64,000 nucleotides of DNA from CAYQSU01 sp964420325 (GTDB lineage: Bacteria; Pseudomonadota; Alphaproteobacteria; Rhodospirillales; Defluviicoccaceae). The notes under the pieces are model-generated. The model had not been told where the DNA came from, made no database searches, and saw nothing but the letters and a program-made list of their open reading frames with translations. Positions 39,901 through 48,515 of the stretch are shown one piece after another. How positions within the stretch are numbered: position 1 is the stretch's first letter; every line of letters starts with the position of its first letter. Both the position numbers and the translations under genes were made by a program. Location of the stretch: contig CAYQSU010000003.1 in assembly GCA_964420325.1 (NCBI GenBank), positions 25,549 to 89,548 on the forward strand. Reading direction: 5' to 3'.

Positions 39901-41247
39901 TCAGGATCCGGCGGCCTCGTCGGCCGGCGCGGCGCTCGAGCGGGCGCGGGCGACGAGGCCGCGGTTGACGGGACTGTGCGGCTTCAAGGCCAAGCGCTCA
40001 TGGGCGAGGGCCTCGGCCAAGCCCTTCATGCCGCCCCGCACTGCGGCCTCGGCGAGCGTCCAGTCGATGACGTCGCGCTGGGCGTGGCTGCCGCCGAAGC
40101 CGTTAGCGATGAAGCGGGCGCCATGAAGGCGCTCGACCGCCGCCGCGTAGTCGCCCCGCCAGAAGGCAGCAAAGCCTTCGATCAGTGGCACCGCGGTCTC
40201 CCGCCCCCAGGCGGCAACCTCGGATGCCGCGGCGCCCCCATCGCGCCAGGCGCGGACGAGGCGGTCGACGTCGGCACCACGCCCGCAGCCGAGATAGGCC
40301 ATCACCGCGTGCCAGTCGTTGAACGGATAGGACCGGCCGTCGGCATGGCGGTCCCAGGCGGCCGCCAGCTCCTGCCAGCGGTCGCCGACGTCGCCACCGA
40401 CGAGATGGAGGCGCCAGAGCAGCGCCGAGGCATCGACCATGTCGAGCGCGACCGCACTCCGGGCACCCCGGATCGGCCCGTCGTAGAGCGCCAGCACCGC
40501 GTCGATCTGCCCGAGTTCGAGATGATAGAGGGCGCGGTGCCACCAGTTGTGGACCTTGAAGACGTTGTCGTCGCCGGACCACTGCGGCTCGCGGGCGATC
40601 ATCCAGCCGATGCCGTCCTCGGCCCGCCCCTGCATCTCCATGACGTGGGCGACGGCGTGGTGGGCCCAGCAGTCGAGCGGCTCGAGCGCTACCGCGCGTC
40701 GTCCGGCCTCCTCCGCCCGCCCATAGTCGCCCGTCTCCTCGAGGCCGAACGCGTACATGCCGAGGACCGAGGGGTAGCCCGGCAGGTCGACCGGCCACTG
40801 CGCGAGCACGCGGGCGATGCGGTCGCGGAGGTTCCTGGCGCTCGCGCGGTAGAAGTCCATCAGATGGCCGGACTGGATCGCCACCATGTCGCGGGGATAG
40901 AGCGCGTTGTGGCGGTCGAGGGCCAGCGCCGCGGCCGTCCAGCGCCCTTCAACGAGGAGGGCGACGGCGGCGACGTGGGACGCCTCCCGCTCTGCGAGCC
41001 GCATCGTGGCAAGCGTGCCGAGGATCGCCTTCGCCTCCGCCGTCGCCCAGGGCTCGGTCGCCAGCTCGAGCACGTGCGCCTTCAGGATGTGGGCCATGGC
41101 GAACTCGGGCGCGGCGGCGAGCGCGCGGTCGAGCAGCGCCAGCGGGTCGCCGCGGTAGAGGTTGAACGCCCGCACGGCGTCGTCGAACAGCGCCGCCGCC
41201 TCGGCCGTCGCACCCGGAAGCGTGTTCCCTTGCCTGTCGGTCACCAT
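39901..41247 (-). CDS. Tetratricopeptide-repeat protein, TTC38-like family
   Basis: 448 residues, almost wholly helical. TPR-like pairs are visible, e.g. ALFDDAVRAFNLYRGDPLALLDRALAAAPEF at the start and GDYGRAEEAGRRAVALEPLD near 175. The block DCWAHHAVAHVMEMQGRAEDGI near 195 and NWWHRALYHLELG near 240 are hallmarks of the TTC38-like family, whose function is unknown. No signal peptide. It lies outside the aromatic island, convergent with the Rrf2 gene, and is probably monocistronic; a cytoplasmic scaffold or enzyme role is unknown. Confidence 0.8.
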   Translation of the reverse strand: MVTDRQGNTLPGATAEAAALFDDAVRAFNLYRGDPLALLDRALAAAPEFAMAHILKAHVLELATEPWATAEAKAILGTLATMRLAEREASHVAAVALLVEGRWTAAALALDRHNALYPRDMVAIQSGHLMDFYRASARNLRDRIARVLAQWPVDLPGYPSVLGMYAFGLEETGDYGRAEEAGRRAVALEPLDCWAHHAVAHVMEMQGRAEDGIGWMIAREPQWSGDDNVFKVHNWWHRALYHLELGQIDAVLALYDGPIRGARSAVALDMVDASALLWRLHLVGGDVGDRWQELAAAWDRHADGRSYPFNDWHAVMAYLGCGRGADVDRLVRAWRDGGAAASEVAAWGRETAVPLIEGFAAFWRGDYAAAVERLHGARFIANGFGGSHAQRDVIDWTLAEAAVRGGMKGLAEALAHERLALKPHSPVNRGLVARARSSAAPADEAAGS

Positions 41248-41446
41248 GTCGGCTGCCTCCTTCCTGGTGATGACGCGCCCCGCCGCTGTCCGAGGCGATC
41301 CGCCGCACTCGGCGATGCCGGTCGGACTGGCGTCCCCGTGCTCATTTTGGGTGTCTCGGACGTCCAGTCAAACGTTCGCGATGCCGGTGATCCTGAGGGA
41401 CGCGGACACGGCACCTCGCGGACATCCCATCGCGGCTTGGGCGAAC

Positions 41447-41474
41447 GGGCGGAGCTGCGACCAGAGCTCCGCCC
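41447..41474 (-). terminator. Strong hairpin at the end of the DUF1850 gene
   Basis: Perfect 10-bp arms GGGCGGAGCT (41447-41456) and AGCTCCGCCC (41465-41474) with an eight-base loop, overlapping the first base of the DUF1850 stop codon. No U-run follows on the minus strand. It probably ends the TAXI-TRAP-DUF1850 transcript and may stabilise its 3' end. Confidence 0.5.
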
Positions 41475-41851
41475 TACCGCCCGCAGGGGTAGAGTACGAC
41501 GCCGCCCGGCACGTCGACCGGCACCAGGTCCGACAGCGGTCGGCAGCCGTCCCGCCAGCAGAGCGCATAGTCGTCAGCGAACGACGAATGGACGAGGGCG
41601 AGCCGGGCGACCGCCGGACCCGCCGGCCGGTGGACCCACGCCCCGCGCTCGAGGCGGGCGCCGGCGGAAGGCTCCATGCCGGCGCCGCTGCCCGCAACGC
41701 TCGCCTCGACGAGCTGCAGGCGGTCTTCGACGATGCGCCACTCCTCGCGCCACGGCACGCGCTCGACCGAGTGCGTCCAGGTGAGCGTGAACGCCTCGAT
41801 CGGCAGGACCGCGGCGATCGCGCCCGCCGCGGCGATGCACAGCGCGGTCAC
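41474..41851 (-). CDS. DUF1850 domain-containing protein
   Basis: 125 residues from GTG 41851, overlapping TGA of the preceding frame (GTGA). A hydrophobic start TALCIAAAGAIAAVLPIEAF is followed by FTLTWTHSVERVPWREEWRI, the conserved core of DUF1850, with VHSSFADDYALCW and DLVPVDVPGGVVLYP near the end. DUF1850 genes usually sit after TAXI-type TRAP permease genes, as here, and probably encode a periplasmic or membrane-anchored accessory factor. The overlap with the reading frame that continues past the TRAP amber codon is strong evidence that this start is right. Confidence 0.8.
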   Translation of the reverse strand: MTALCIAAAGAIAAVLPIEAFTLTWTHSVERVPWREEWRIVEDRLQLVEASVAGSGAGMEPSAGARLERGAWVHRPAGPAVARLALVHSSFADDYALCWRDGCRPLSDLVPVDVPGGVVLYPCGR

Positions 41852-42036
41852 GAGGCGAGCGCCGAGGCGGCGGCGCGGCTTCGCCGGTGGTGGACGAACA
41901 GGAAGACGAGCGCCAGGGCGAAGCCGATCTCGTCGGTCTGCGGCAGCGAGGCGACCAGCGTGAACGCGCCTCCGGCGGCGAGGAGGCGCTCCCACCACCG
42001 CAGGTTCACCCACAGGTGCCCGATCGCCGCCGCCCC
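41848..42036 (-). pseudogene. Separated C-terminal segment of the TRAP permease
   Basis: The same frame as the permease continues after its TAG for 62 codons, reading HLWVNLRWWERLLAAGG and DEIGFALALVFLFVHH, which corresponds to the last membrane helices of fused TAXI-TRAP permeases. It ends in TGA at 41848-41850 that overlaps the DUF1850 GTG. It is translated only if the amber codon is read through or is a sequencing error. Confidence 0.65.
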
Positions 42037-43887
42037 CTACAGGGCGATGGCGAGCAGCGCCTTGGCGATGACGTAGAGGATGGCGACCGCATCGTCGCTC
42101 TGCAGCATCAGCGCGTTGTCGTAGACCGCCATGAACGGCACCACGAAGCCGGCGATGGCGACGCGGACCGCCTCGACGCCGGTTCGCAACGGCGGCGAGC
42201 GCGAGATCGTGCAGGCGGCGAACACGGCGAGCGCCACCGGCGGCGTGAGGTCGGCCATGATTCCGAAGTAGAAGACGAAGACGTGGGAGATGATCAGCGG
42301 CACGCCCAGCTTCAACAGCACCGGACCGACCAGCGACGAGACGATGATGTAGTTGGGGATGGTGGGAATGCCCATGCCGAGGACGAGGCACACCAGCATG
42401 GTGAGAGCGAGGCTGAGGAACAGGCTGTTGCCGGCGATGGCGAGAATGGCCTGGGTGACGAGGCCGGCGAGGCCGGTCAGCGTCATCGTGCCGATGATGA
42501 CGCCGACGAGCGCACAGGCGATGCCCACGGGGAGCGCGTTGCGTGCGCCCTCCACCAGCCCGCGCACCGCGATCCTGAGCGTCTCCCGCCCGCCCGCGGC
42601 CCACAGGTTCGAGGCCACCAGAAGGGCGACGATGGCGACCATGACGTCGATGCCGTAGCGGAAGAACAGCGCGGACGCGAAGCCCAGAACCACCCAGAAC
42701 AGGGTCCGTACGAGCCACGACGGCAGCGCCCGGGCGACGTTCGTACCGAGGATTAGGACGACGGTGAGCGACAGCGCGACGGTGCCGGAGAAGAGAGGCG
42801 TGTAGCCCGCGAACAGGAGGTAGACGAGGACGACGAGCGGCAGCATCAGGTGTCCCTGGCGGCGGAGGGCCGCCGCAGCATTCGGACACTCCGCCTTAGG
42901 CATGCCGAGGAGGTTTCGCTTGCCGGCCTCCAGATGCACCATCCACATCGCGGTCGCGAAGTAGAGGAGCGCCGGCACGATCGCCGCGATGCACACCTCG
43001 GCATACGAGATGTTCAGGGTCTCGGCCATGATGAACGCGACCGCGCCCATCACCGGCGGCATGATCTGGCCGCCCATGCTGGCGGTCGCCTCGACCGCGC
43101 CGGCGAACTCGGGCCGGTAGCCGAAACGCTTCATCAAGGGAATGGTGAACTGGCCGGTGGTGACCACGTTGGCGACGCCCGAGCCGTTGACCGTGCCCAT
43201 CAGCGCCGAGGAGACCACCGACACCTTGGCCGGGCCGCCCTTGGTGTGGCCGACGGTACCGAGGGCGACGTCGGTGAACAGCCGGATCATGCCCGCCTGC
43301 TCCAGGAAGGCTCCGAACAGGATGAACAGGAAGATGTAGGTCGACGAGACGTAGGTGGGGATGCCGTAGATGCCCTCGGTGCCGAACGCATACTGGTCGA
43401 TGACCTGGCCGAAGCCGTAGCCGCGGTGCTGGAGCGGCGGCGGCAGGTACTCGCCGAACGCCGCATAGACGAGAAAGGCGGCCGAGATCATCGGCAACGG
43501 CCAGCCCATCATCCGCCAGGCGGCGACGAACAGGAGCGCGAGCGCGGTGGCGCCCACGGCCATGTCGGCGCCGCTCGGATTGCCGGCACGGAGGATCAGC
43601 TCGGCCTCGAACACCCAGTGGTAGAAGGCGAGGACGAAGGCGGCGGCGCCGGCGAGCCAGAACATCACGCGGGCACCGGACCAGCGGCCGCGGCCGGCCA
43701 TCTCCGCCGCCAGCCCGAAAACCATCAGCATCAGGAAGCCGACGTGGACGGCGCGCACGATCTGGCTCGCCAGCGGCGAATAGGCAGCCGTCACCAGCTG
43801 GAACGACGAGAAGGCGATAGCGATCCAGAACAACGGACGGCGCGGGCCGAACAGGTCCGCCGCCCCGCTCTGCCCGAGCAGCGTCAT
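42037..43887 (-). CDS. TRAP transporter fused permease (TAXI type, DctQ-DctM fusion), C-terminus cut by amber codon
   Basis: 616 residues before the stop. N-terminal four-helix DctQ-like part (about 1-140), then the DctM part with GTEGIYGIPTYVSSTYIFLFILFGAF near 170-195, GTVNGSGVANVVTTG near 230 and GMGIPTIPNYIIVSSLVGP near 510. It uses an ion gradient to import a substrate delivered by the TAXI protein, usually a carboxylate such as glutamate or a dicarboxylate. The gene stops at TAG 42037-42039, but the frame continues with conserved sequence to the DUF1850 start, so the full protein should be about 679 residues. Start ATG 43887; 43 bases after the TAXI gene. Confidence 0.85.
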   Translation of the reverse strand: MTLLGQSGAADLFGPRRPLFWIAIAFSSFQLVTAAYSPLASQIVRAVHVGFLMLMVFGLAAEMAGRGRWSGARVMFWLAGAAAFVLAFYHWVFEAELILRAGNPSGADMAVGATALALLFVAAWRMMGWPLPMISAAFLVYAAFGEYLPPPLQHRGYGFGQVIDQYAFGTEGIYGIPTYVSSTYIFLFILFGAFLEQAGMIRLFTDVALGTVGHTKGGPAKVSVVSSALMGTVNGSGVANVVTTGQFTIPLMKRFGYRPEFAGAVEATASMGGQIMPPVMGAVAFIMAETLNISYAEVCIAAIVPALLYFATAMWMVHLEAGKRNLLGMPKAECPNAAAALRRQGHLMLPLVVLVYLLFAGYTPLFSGTVALSLTVVLILGTNVARALPSWLVRTLFWVVLGFASALFFRYGIDVMVAIVALLVASNLWAAGGRETLRIAVRGLVEGARNALPVGIACALVGVIIGTMTLTGLAGLVTQAILAIAGNSLFLSLALTMLVCLVLGMGIPTIPNYIIVSSLVGPVLLKLGVPLIISHVFVFYFGIMADLTPPVALAVFAACTISRSPPLRTGVEAVRVAIAGFVVPFMAVYDNALMLQSDDAVAILYVIAKALLAIAL

Positions 43888-43930
43888 GGCACGGCCCCGG
43901 CTGCCGCCGCGCCGGCCGGCACCGGACCGT

Positions 43931-44869
43931 TCAGTTGATGAGCGCCTTCTCGCGATAGTAGCGGGCGGCGCCGGGATGCAGCGGAATCGGCAGGGCCTTG
44001 ACCGCGCCCTCGAGCGTCACGTCGTTGGCGGCGGCGTGCGCGGCCCGCAGGTCGCCCAGATGCTCGAACATCGACTTGGTCATGGCGTAGACGACGTCCT
44101 CGGCGACCTCCTCGTGGGTGACGAGGTAGTTGTTGATGGCGACGGCCGCCACATCCGCGGTCTGGCCGCGGTAGGTGCCGGCCGGAACGGTCGCGGCGAC
44201 GAAGGCCGGATCGTCGATCCTCTCGACAACGTCGGTGGGCACCGGCACCACGACGATGTCGATGGCGGACGCGAGATCGCGGATCGACGCGACGCCGAGG
44301 CCGGCCGACTGCAGCGTGGCGTCGAGCTGGCGGTTCTTCATCAGCTCGACCGACTCGCCGAAGGGAAGGAACTGCGCCTTCATGTCGTCGTAGCTTAGAC
44401 CGGCGGCGCCGAACACGGCGCGGGCGTTGATCTCGGTGCCGGATTTCGGTGCGCCGACCGAGACGCGCTTGCCCTTGAGGCTCGCCAGGTCGGTGATCCC
44501 GGACTCCTTGCTGGCGACGATCTGGATGTAGTTGGGATAGAACGTGGCGATGGCGCGGAGCCTGTCGAGCTTGGCCGGGAAGCCGGCCTCGGCGTCGCCC
44601 TTCCAGGCAAGGCCCAGGGAGTCGCCGAGGGTGAGCGCGACCTCGCCGCGGCCGGCCTGCAACAGGTTGAGGTTCTCGACCGAGGCCTTGGTCGACTGCA
44701 CGGTCACCCGGGCGTCGGGCAGCGCCTTGGCGTAGATCGACGACAGCGCGTTGCCCATCGGGTAGTAGACGCCGCTCGTGCCGCCGGTGAGTATGTTGAT
44801 GAACTCCGCTGCGCTGGCGGGGGCGGCCAACGCGACCAGAGCGATCGCCGCCGAAGCAAGTCGTTTCAT
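43931..44869 (-). CDS. TAXI-family TRAP transporter solute-binding protein
   Basis: 312 residues. Sec signal peptide MKRLASAAIALVALAAPASA with cleavage before EFINILTGGTSGVYYPMGNA, the conserved start of TAXI binding proteins (glycine-rich ligand loop). ALTLGDSLGLAWKG and INARAVFGAAGLSYDDM follow. GGGAGGA lies six bases before ATG 44869. It delivers the ligand to the fused permease downstream. Ligands of this family include glutamate and various carboxylates; nothing in the sequence narrows this. Confidence 0.9.
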   Translation of the reverse strand: MKRLASAAIALVALAAPASAAEFINILTGGTSGVYYPMGNALSSIYAKALPDARVTVQSTKASVENLNLLQAGRGEVALTLGDSLGLAWKGDAEAGFPAKLDRLRAIATFYPNYIQIVASKESGITDLASLKGKRVSVGAPKSGTEINARAVFGAAGLSYDDMKAQFLPFGESVELMKNRQLDATLQSAGLGVASIRDLASAIDIVVVPVPTDVVERIDDPAFVAATVPAGTYRGQTADVAAVAINNYLVTHEEVAEDVVYAMTKSMFEHLGDLRAAHAAANDVTLEGAVKALPIPLHPGAARYYREKALIN

Positions 44870-45111
44870 TTGGAATCCTCCCACGTTTCCGCGCAGCCCG
44901 GGCTCGATGTCGGCTGCGTCTTCGTGGCGACGACTGTGCCACGGTTGTCGCCAAAAGCAACGTGAATCCGCTGCGGCCACAGCGCCTTGATTTGCGTTGG
45001 TTGCCGGCCCGCCGGCGGCTAAGATCGGGCTCACCGGCGTCCCGGCGGCTCCGGGACGCAGAGAACAGATGGAACCGGCGTCACGCCGCCGGTCCAGCGG
45101 GAGGGGGAGAC

Positions 45112-45825
45112 ATGCCAAGGAGTGAGACGCGCCTGCCGGCGATCGCTGATCTGGTGTTTGCCGCGTCGGCGCTCGCGGTCGCCGGCTGCGGGACCGGCGG
45201 CACGTTCGAGACCGTCGAGATCGGCAAGGGGCACAGCGTCGTCATGAGCGCCGACAAGCGCGCGGTCGTCGTCCTCACCGGCGTGGCCGGCGACGGAGGC
45301 GCCGGGCGCACCGTGGTCTGCGCCGAGCCGCAGCCGGATGCGCTCCGCGCCATCGCCCACGAGCTGGCCGCCCGCGCCGAGGCGACCGGCGGTCCCGCTG
45401 GCGGCGGCGAGGCGCGGGCACAGGGCGAGCTGTCCGCCGCCGCCCGCGAGGCAATCGCCTCGCTCGGATCGCGCACGCCGACGGTGCAGCTTATGCGCGA
45501 CACGCTCTACCGGGCCTGCGAGGGCGTGATGAACGGCATCCTGAAGGAGCAGCACGTGGAGTTCGTCGCCTCGCGCATCGACAACGTGATGATCGGGCTG
45601 CACGCGATCGACGGGCTCACCGGCATGGCGGCAGCACCGACGGTGGCCATCGGCACGCTCAACGCGGCGCGCACCACCGAGAGCGGCACCACCGCCGAGG
45701 GCGCCAACGTGACGATCCAGATCCAGGGCCAGGCGCGGCAGGCGCCGGCCGGTGCCGACCTCGCCAAGATCGCCGAGGAGGTTCGGAAGATCGTCGAGAT
45801 CGTCATCCTGGAAAGAGCCAACTGA
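45112..45825 (+). CDS. Putative lipoprotein of unknown function
   Basis: 237 residues, ribosome site GGGAGGGGG just before ATG 45112. A signal peptide of type II is likely: LVFAASALAVAGC with lipobox VAGC near residue 27. The mature protein has GKGHSVVMSADKRAVVVLTG near 45, an Ala/Gly-rich middle, TPTVQLMRDTLYRACEGVMNG near 125, and a C-terminal amphipathic helix ADLAKIAEEVRKIVEIVIL. I recognise no family. It is followed closely by a second lipoprotein-like frame, suggesting a two-gene unit; divergent from the TAXI gene. Confidence 0.7.
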   Translation: MPRSETRLPAIADLVFAASALAVAGCGTGGTFETVEIGKGHSVVMSADKRAVVVLTGVAGDGGAGRTVVCAEPQPDALRAIAHELAARAEATGGPAGGGEARAQGELSAAAREAIASLGSRTPTVQLMRDTLYRACEGVMNGILKEQHVEFVASRIDNVMIGLHAIDGLTGMAAAPTVAIGTLNAARTTESGTTAEGANVTIQIQGQARQAPAGADLAKIAEEVRKIVEIVILERAN

Positions 45826-45863
45826 GGACCCGCCGCCGCATTCGCCCCGCCGCGGCGAAGCCG

Positions 45864-46646
45864 TTGGCGGCTGCGCTCATCCTTGCCGCCTGTGCCGGCG
45901 ACGGCGTGCACGAGCGGCGCATCGTCGTCGCCCCGGCGGCCGACCGGGAGGCTCCCATCGTCTGCGCCGAGGCGGCGAGGGTGGAGCCGGAAGACTGGCC
46001 GGCCACCGATGCCGCGATGCTCGCCCCGCCCCCCTTCGCCCTTCTCCGCGACGGAGGCTTCCTCGCCTGTCGCGCCTACCAGCTCCGTCTCGTCGCGGCG
46101 GGCGACTACCGGGCGGTCGCAGCCGGGCTCGCCGAGGCCCTGGTTCAGGCCGAGGCCGCCGCCGGCCTGCGGTCGCTCGGCGCCACAGATCCCCTGACCG
46201 CCCGGCGGGTACGCGCTTGGCACCTGTCGTCGCCGGCGATCGCCGGCATCTGCGCCGCCGCGACGGCGCTGTCACAGGCCGGTGCCGAGCCGGTCGGGGA
46301 GGATGCCCTCTCCTATTGCGCCGCGTGGTGGGCCGGCCGGTCCGGCACGGGTCGTGGTTCGATGCGTGGACGCTACTTGACGCCGAGGATCGCCATCGCC
46401 TCGCCGAGCACCTGCACCGACTCGGCGTGCTTGCCGGCCTTGTGCAGCGCCTCGCCCTCTACCCGTTTCGCCTTGACCTCGGCCATCTGGTCGGCCGAAA
46501 GCGACGGGTTCTGGGCGAGGGCCGCGTCGATCTTGGCCATGTCGGCCGGGCAGTGGAAGGCCCAGGCCGGCCCGGCCATCGCCAGTGCCAGCGCGGCGCC
46601 AAGAAGTCCCTGTTTCACCATCGTCGTCTCCCCAATCGTTTCATGA
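45864..46646 (+). CDS. Possible second lipoprotein (unusual start, 3' end antisense to another gene)
   Basis: The frame reads a plausible lipoprotein signal, with RTRRRIRPAAAKP before LAAALILAAC. The basic part is only included if translation starts at the CTG at 45822, which overlaps the previous stop (CTGA); the first conventional start is TTG 45864. About 150 residues (PIVCAEAARVEPEDW, FALLRDGGFLACRAYQLRLV, VRAWHLSSPAIAGICAAATA) look protein-like. Beyond about 46370 the frame runs antisense over a real small gene and looks like shadow sequence, so the true 3' end is doubtful and a frameshift is possible. Function unknown. Confidence 0.4.
   Translation: MAAALILAACAGDGVHERRIVVAPAADREAPIVCAEAARVEPEDWPATDAAMLAPPPFALLRDGGFLACRAYQLRLVAAGDYRAVAAGLAEALVQAEAAAGLRSLGATDPLTARRVRAWHLSSPAIAGICAAATALSQAGAEPVGEDALSYCAAWWAGRSGTGRGSMRGRYLTPRIAIASPSTCTDSACLPALCSASPSTRFALTSAIWSAESDGFWARAASILAMSAGQWKAQAGPAIASASAAPRSPCFTIVVSPIVS
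46373..46621 (-). CDS. Small secreted protein of unknown function
   Basis: 82 residues from ATG 46621, with GGGGAG about eight bases upstream. Clear Sec signal peptide VKQGLLGAALALAMAGPAWA, then a short helical mature part FHCPADMAKIDAALAQNPSL with two regular helices ending SVQVLGEAMAILGVK. Several similar short periplasmic proteins of unknown function occur in Alphaproteobacteria; I cannot name the family. Its coding region lies antisense to the tail of the lipoprotein-like frame. Confidence 0.72.
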   Translation of the reverse strand: MVKQGLLGAALALAMAGPAWAFHCPADMAKIDAALAQNPSLSADQMAEVKAKRVEGEALHKAGKHAESVQVLGEAMAILGVK

Positions 46647-46791
46647 CGGGCTCGCGAAGCGAACCTCCTCTCACATGGGGTGTCGCCTGCCACGACACAA
46701 ACATTTGACGCCCCGACTTATTCCCGGGACCTTGCTCACACGGTTCACACATGCGCGCCGAAACCGCGACCGTGAAAGGAGGATCGCCGCC

Positions 46792-47718
46792 ATGGCCGAC
46801 ATCGTGACGCTGACGCTCAACCCGAGTGTGGACGTCCAGTGGACGGTTGACGAGCTCGTCCCCGTTCGCAAGCTCCGGTCGTCGGCTCCAGTGCAGTTTC
46901 CGGGCGGCGGCGGCATCAACGTCTCGCGGGTCATCCGCATCCTCGGCGGGGAGAGCATCGCGATCCACACGGCGGGCTGGTACACGGGGCAGTTCCTCCG
47001 CGATCTTGTCGAGCAGCAGGGACTGCTGACGTGCACCCTGCCGATCGCGGGCGCGACCCGCACCAGCGCAACCATCTTCGAGCGCGCCACAGGGCAGGAG
47101 TTCCGGGTCACGCCGCCGGGACCCGAGATCAGCGAGAGCGAATGGCAGATGTGCCTCGATGCTTTGTCCGAGTACCGCGCCAACCATGTCGTCCTGACCG
47201 GCAGTCTGCCGCCGGGCGTGCCCCACGACTTCTACGCCCGCGCGGCCAGGATCGCCAAGCAGCGCGGCGCTCGCGTCATCCTGGACACCTCCGGCATGGC
47301 CCTGTTCGAGGCACTGAAGGAGGGCGTCTTCCTGGTCAAGCCCAACCTCCGCGAGCTCGAGCATCTCGTCCGGCGCCGCGCCGAGGGCCGCGAGGACCAG
47401 GAAGCGAAGTGCCGCCAGATTGTCGAGGAGGGCAGGGCCGAGGTCGTCGCGCTGACGCTGGGCGGAGAAGGGGCGTTGCTGGTGTCGCGCGATGTGAGCC
47501 TGCGCCTGATCGCGCCGAAGGTCGACGTGAGAAGCGCGGTCGGCGCCGGCGACAGCTTCGTCGGCGGAATGACCCTGGGTCTGGCCCAGGGCCGCTCCCT
47601 CGAGGACGCGTTCCGGCTCGGCATCGCCGCCGGCACGGCGACCGTGCTGACCGCCGGCACCGAACTGTGCCGGGCCGAGGATGTCGAGCGGCTCAAGGGC
47701 GAGATCCGCGCCGCGTGA
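46792..47718 (+). CDS. PfkB-family hexose kinase (1-phosphofructokinase/6-phosphofructokinase type)
   Basis: 308 residues. DIVTLTLNPSVDVQWTVDELV opens the fold, GGGGINVSRVIRILGGES near 40 binds the sugar phosphate, PNLRELEHLVRR near 185, and GAGDSFVGGMTLGLAQG near 247 holds the anion hole and catalytic aspartate (D in GAGDS). It phosphorylates a sugar phosphate with ATP; PfkB-type PfkII and FruK are not separable by eye. AAAGGAGGA precedes ATG 46792. It stands alone between the lipoprotein genes and mtgA. Confidence 0.85.
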   Translation: MADIVTLTLNPSVDVQWTVDELVPVRKLRSSAPVQFPGGGGINVSRVIRILGGESIAIHTAGWYTGQFLRDLVEQQGLLTCTLPIAGATRTSATIFERATGQEFRVTPPGPEISESEWQMCLDALSEYRANHVVLTGSLPPGVPHDFYARAARIAKQRGARVILDTSGMALFEALKEGVFLVKPNLRELEHLVRRRAEGREDQEAKCRQIVEEGRAEVVALTLGGEGALLVSRDVSLRLIAPKVDVRSAVGAGDSFVGGMTLGLAQGRSLEDAFRLGIAAGTATVLTAGTELCRAEDVERLKGEIRAA

Positions 47719-47828
47719 CCCCGATGCGCTCGATTGGATGCCGGAGTGGCAGTGGGCCATCGCGCGGCGTGGACGCGAAGTCCGGCCCATGGTAGCCGTG
47801 ACCCGAACAAGACGGGTTTGCCGGCGCT

Positions 47829-48515
47829 GTGCTACGCTTCATCATCGTAACGCTCGCGATCGTTCTGCTCGCGCCGACCCTCGTCATTGTCGTCTATCGG
47901 TTCGTCGATCCGCCGATCACCCCGTTGATGGTGGTGAGGCTCCTCGACGGCGAGGGCCTGCAGAGGCAGCGGGTGCCGCTGTCGGCCATCTCTCCGCATC
48001 TCGTTCAGGCGGTCATCGCCGCCGAGGACAACCGGTTCTGCGAGCATCAGGGCTTCGACATGAAGGCGCTGAGGATGGAAATCGAGGCCTGGCGAGCCGG
48101 CCGGCGGCCGCGGGGTGCCAGCACCATTACCATGCAGACGGCAAAGAACATCCTGCTGTGGCCCGACCGCGACCCGGTTCGCAAGGTCCTGGAGGCTTTG
48201 CTCACGCCGCAGATCGAGTTGTTCTGGGGCAAACGCCGCATTCTCGAGGTCTATCTCAACGTCGTCGAGGTGGGCCCCGGCCTGTACGGCGCCGAGGCCG
48301 CGGCGCGGGTCCATTTCGGCAAGCCGGCGAGCGCGCTCGGTCGGGGCGAGGCATCCCTGATCGCCGCCACCCTCCCCAATCCGCGCGTCTGGTCGGCGGC
48401 GAGACCGACCGCCTCCATCCGCAGCCGGGCGGACGCGATCAGCCGGCGGATCGGCCAGCTCGGACCACTGCTCGACTGCGCCGCGCCGCCGCCTCAGGGC
48501 TTGCGCCCGAGATAG
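47829..48515 (+). CDS. mtgA: Monofunctional biosynthetic peptidoglycan transglycosylase
   Basis: 228 residues from GTG 47829. N-terminal membrane anchor RFIIVTLAIVLLAPTLVIVV, then the GT51 motifs: AAEDNRFCEHQGFD near 67-80 (catalytic Glu in EDxxF), RGASTITMQTAKN near 97, RKVLEALLTPQIELFWGKRRILEVYLNVVE near 117-145. It polymerises lipid II into glycan strands in the periplasm. Length is normal. Its 3' end overlaps the convergent methyltransferase gene by 22 bases. No partner genes nearby. Confidence 0.9.
   Translation: MLRFIIVTLAIVLLAPTLVIVVYRFVDPPITPLMVVRLLDGEGLQRQRVPLSAISPHLVQAVIAAEDNRFCEHQGFDMKALRMEIEAWRAGRRPRGASTITMQTAKNILLWPDRDPVRKVLEALLTPQIELFWGKRRILEVYLNVVEVGPGLYGAEAAARVHFGKPASALGRGEASLIAATLPNPRVWSAARPTASIRSRADAISRRIGQLGPLLDCAAPPPQGLRPR

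Noticed and set aside
39901..41247. Assigning the TPR protein to the aromatic island
   Set aside because: It is convergent to the Rrf2 gene, lacks the shared operator and belongs to a general TTC38-like family.
42037..43887. Stop codon as the natural end of the TRAP permease
   Set aside because: The frame continues with helices typical of the family and ends in the GTGA overlap with DUF1850, so the natural end is 41848.
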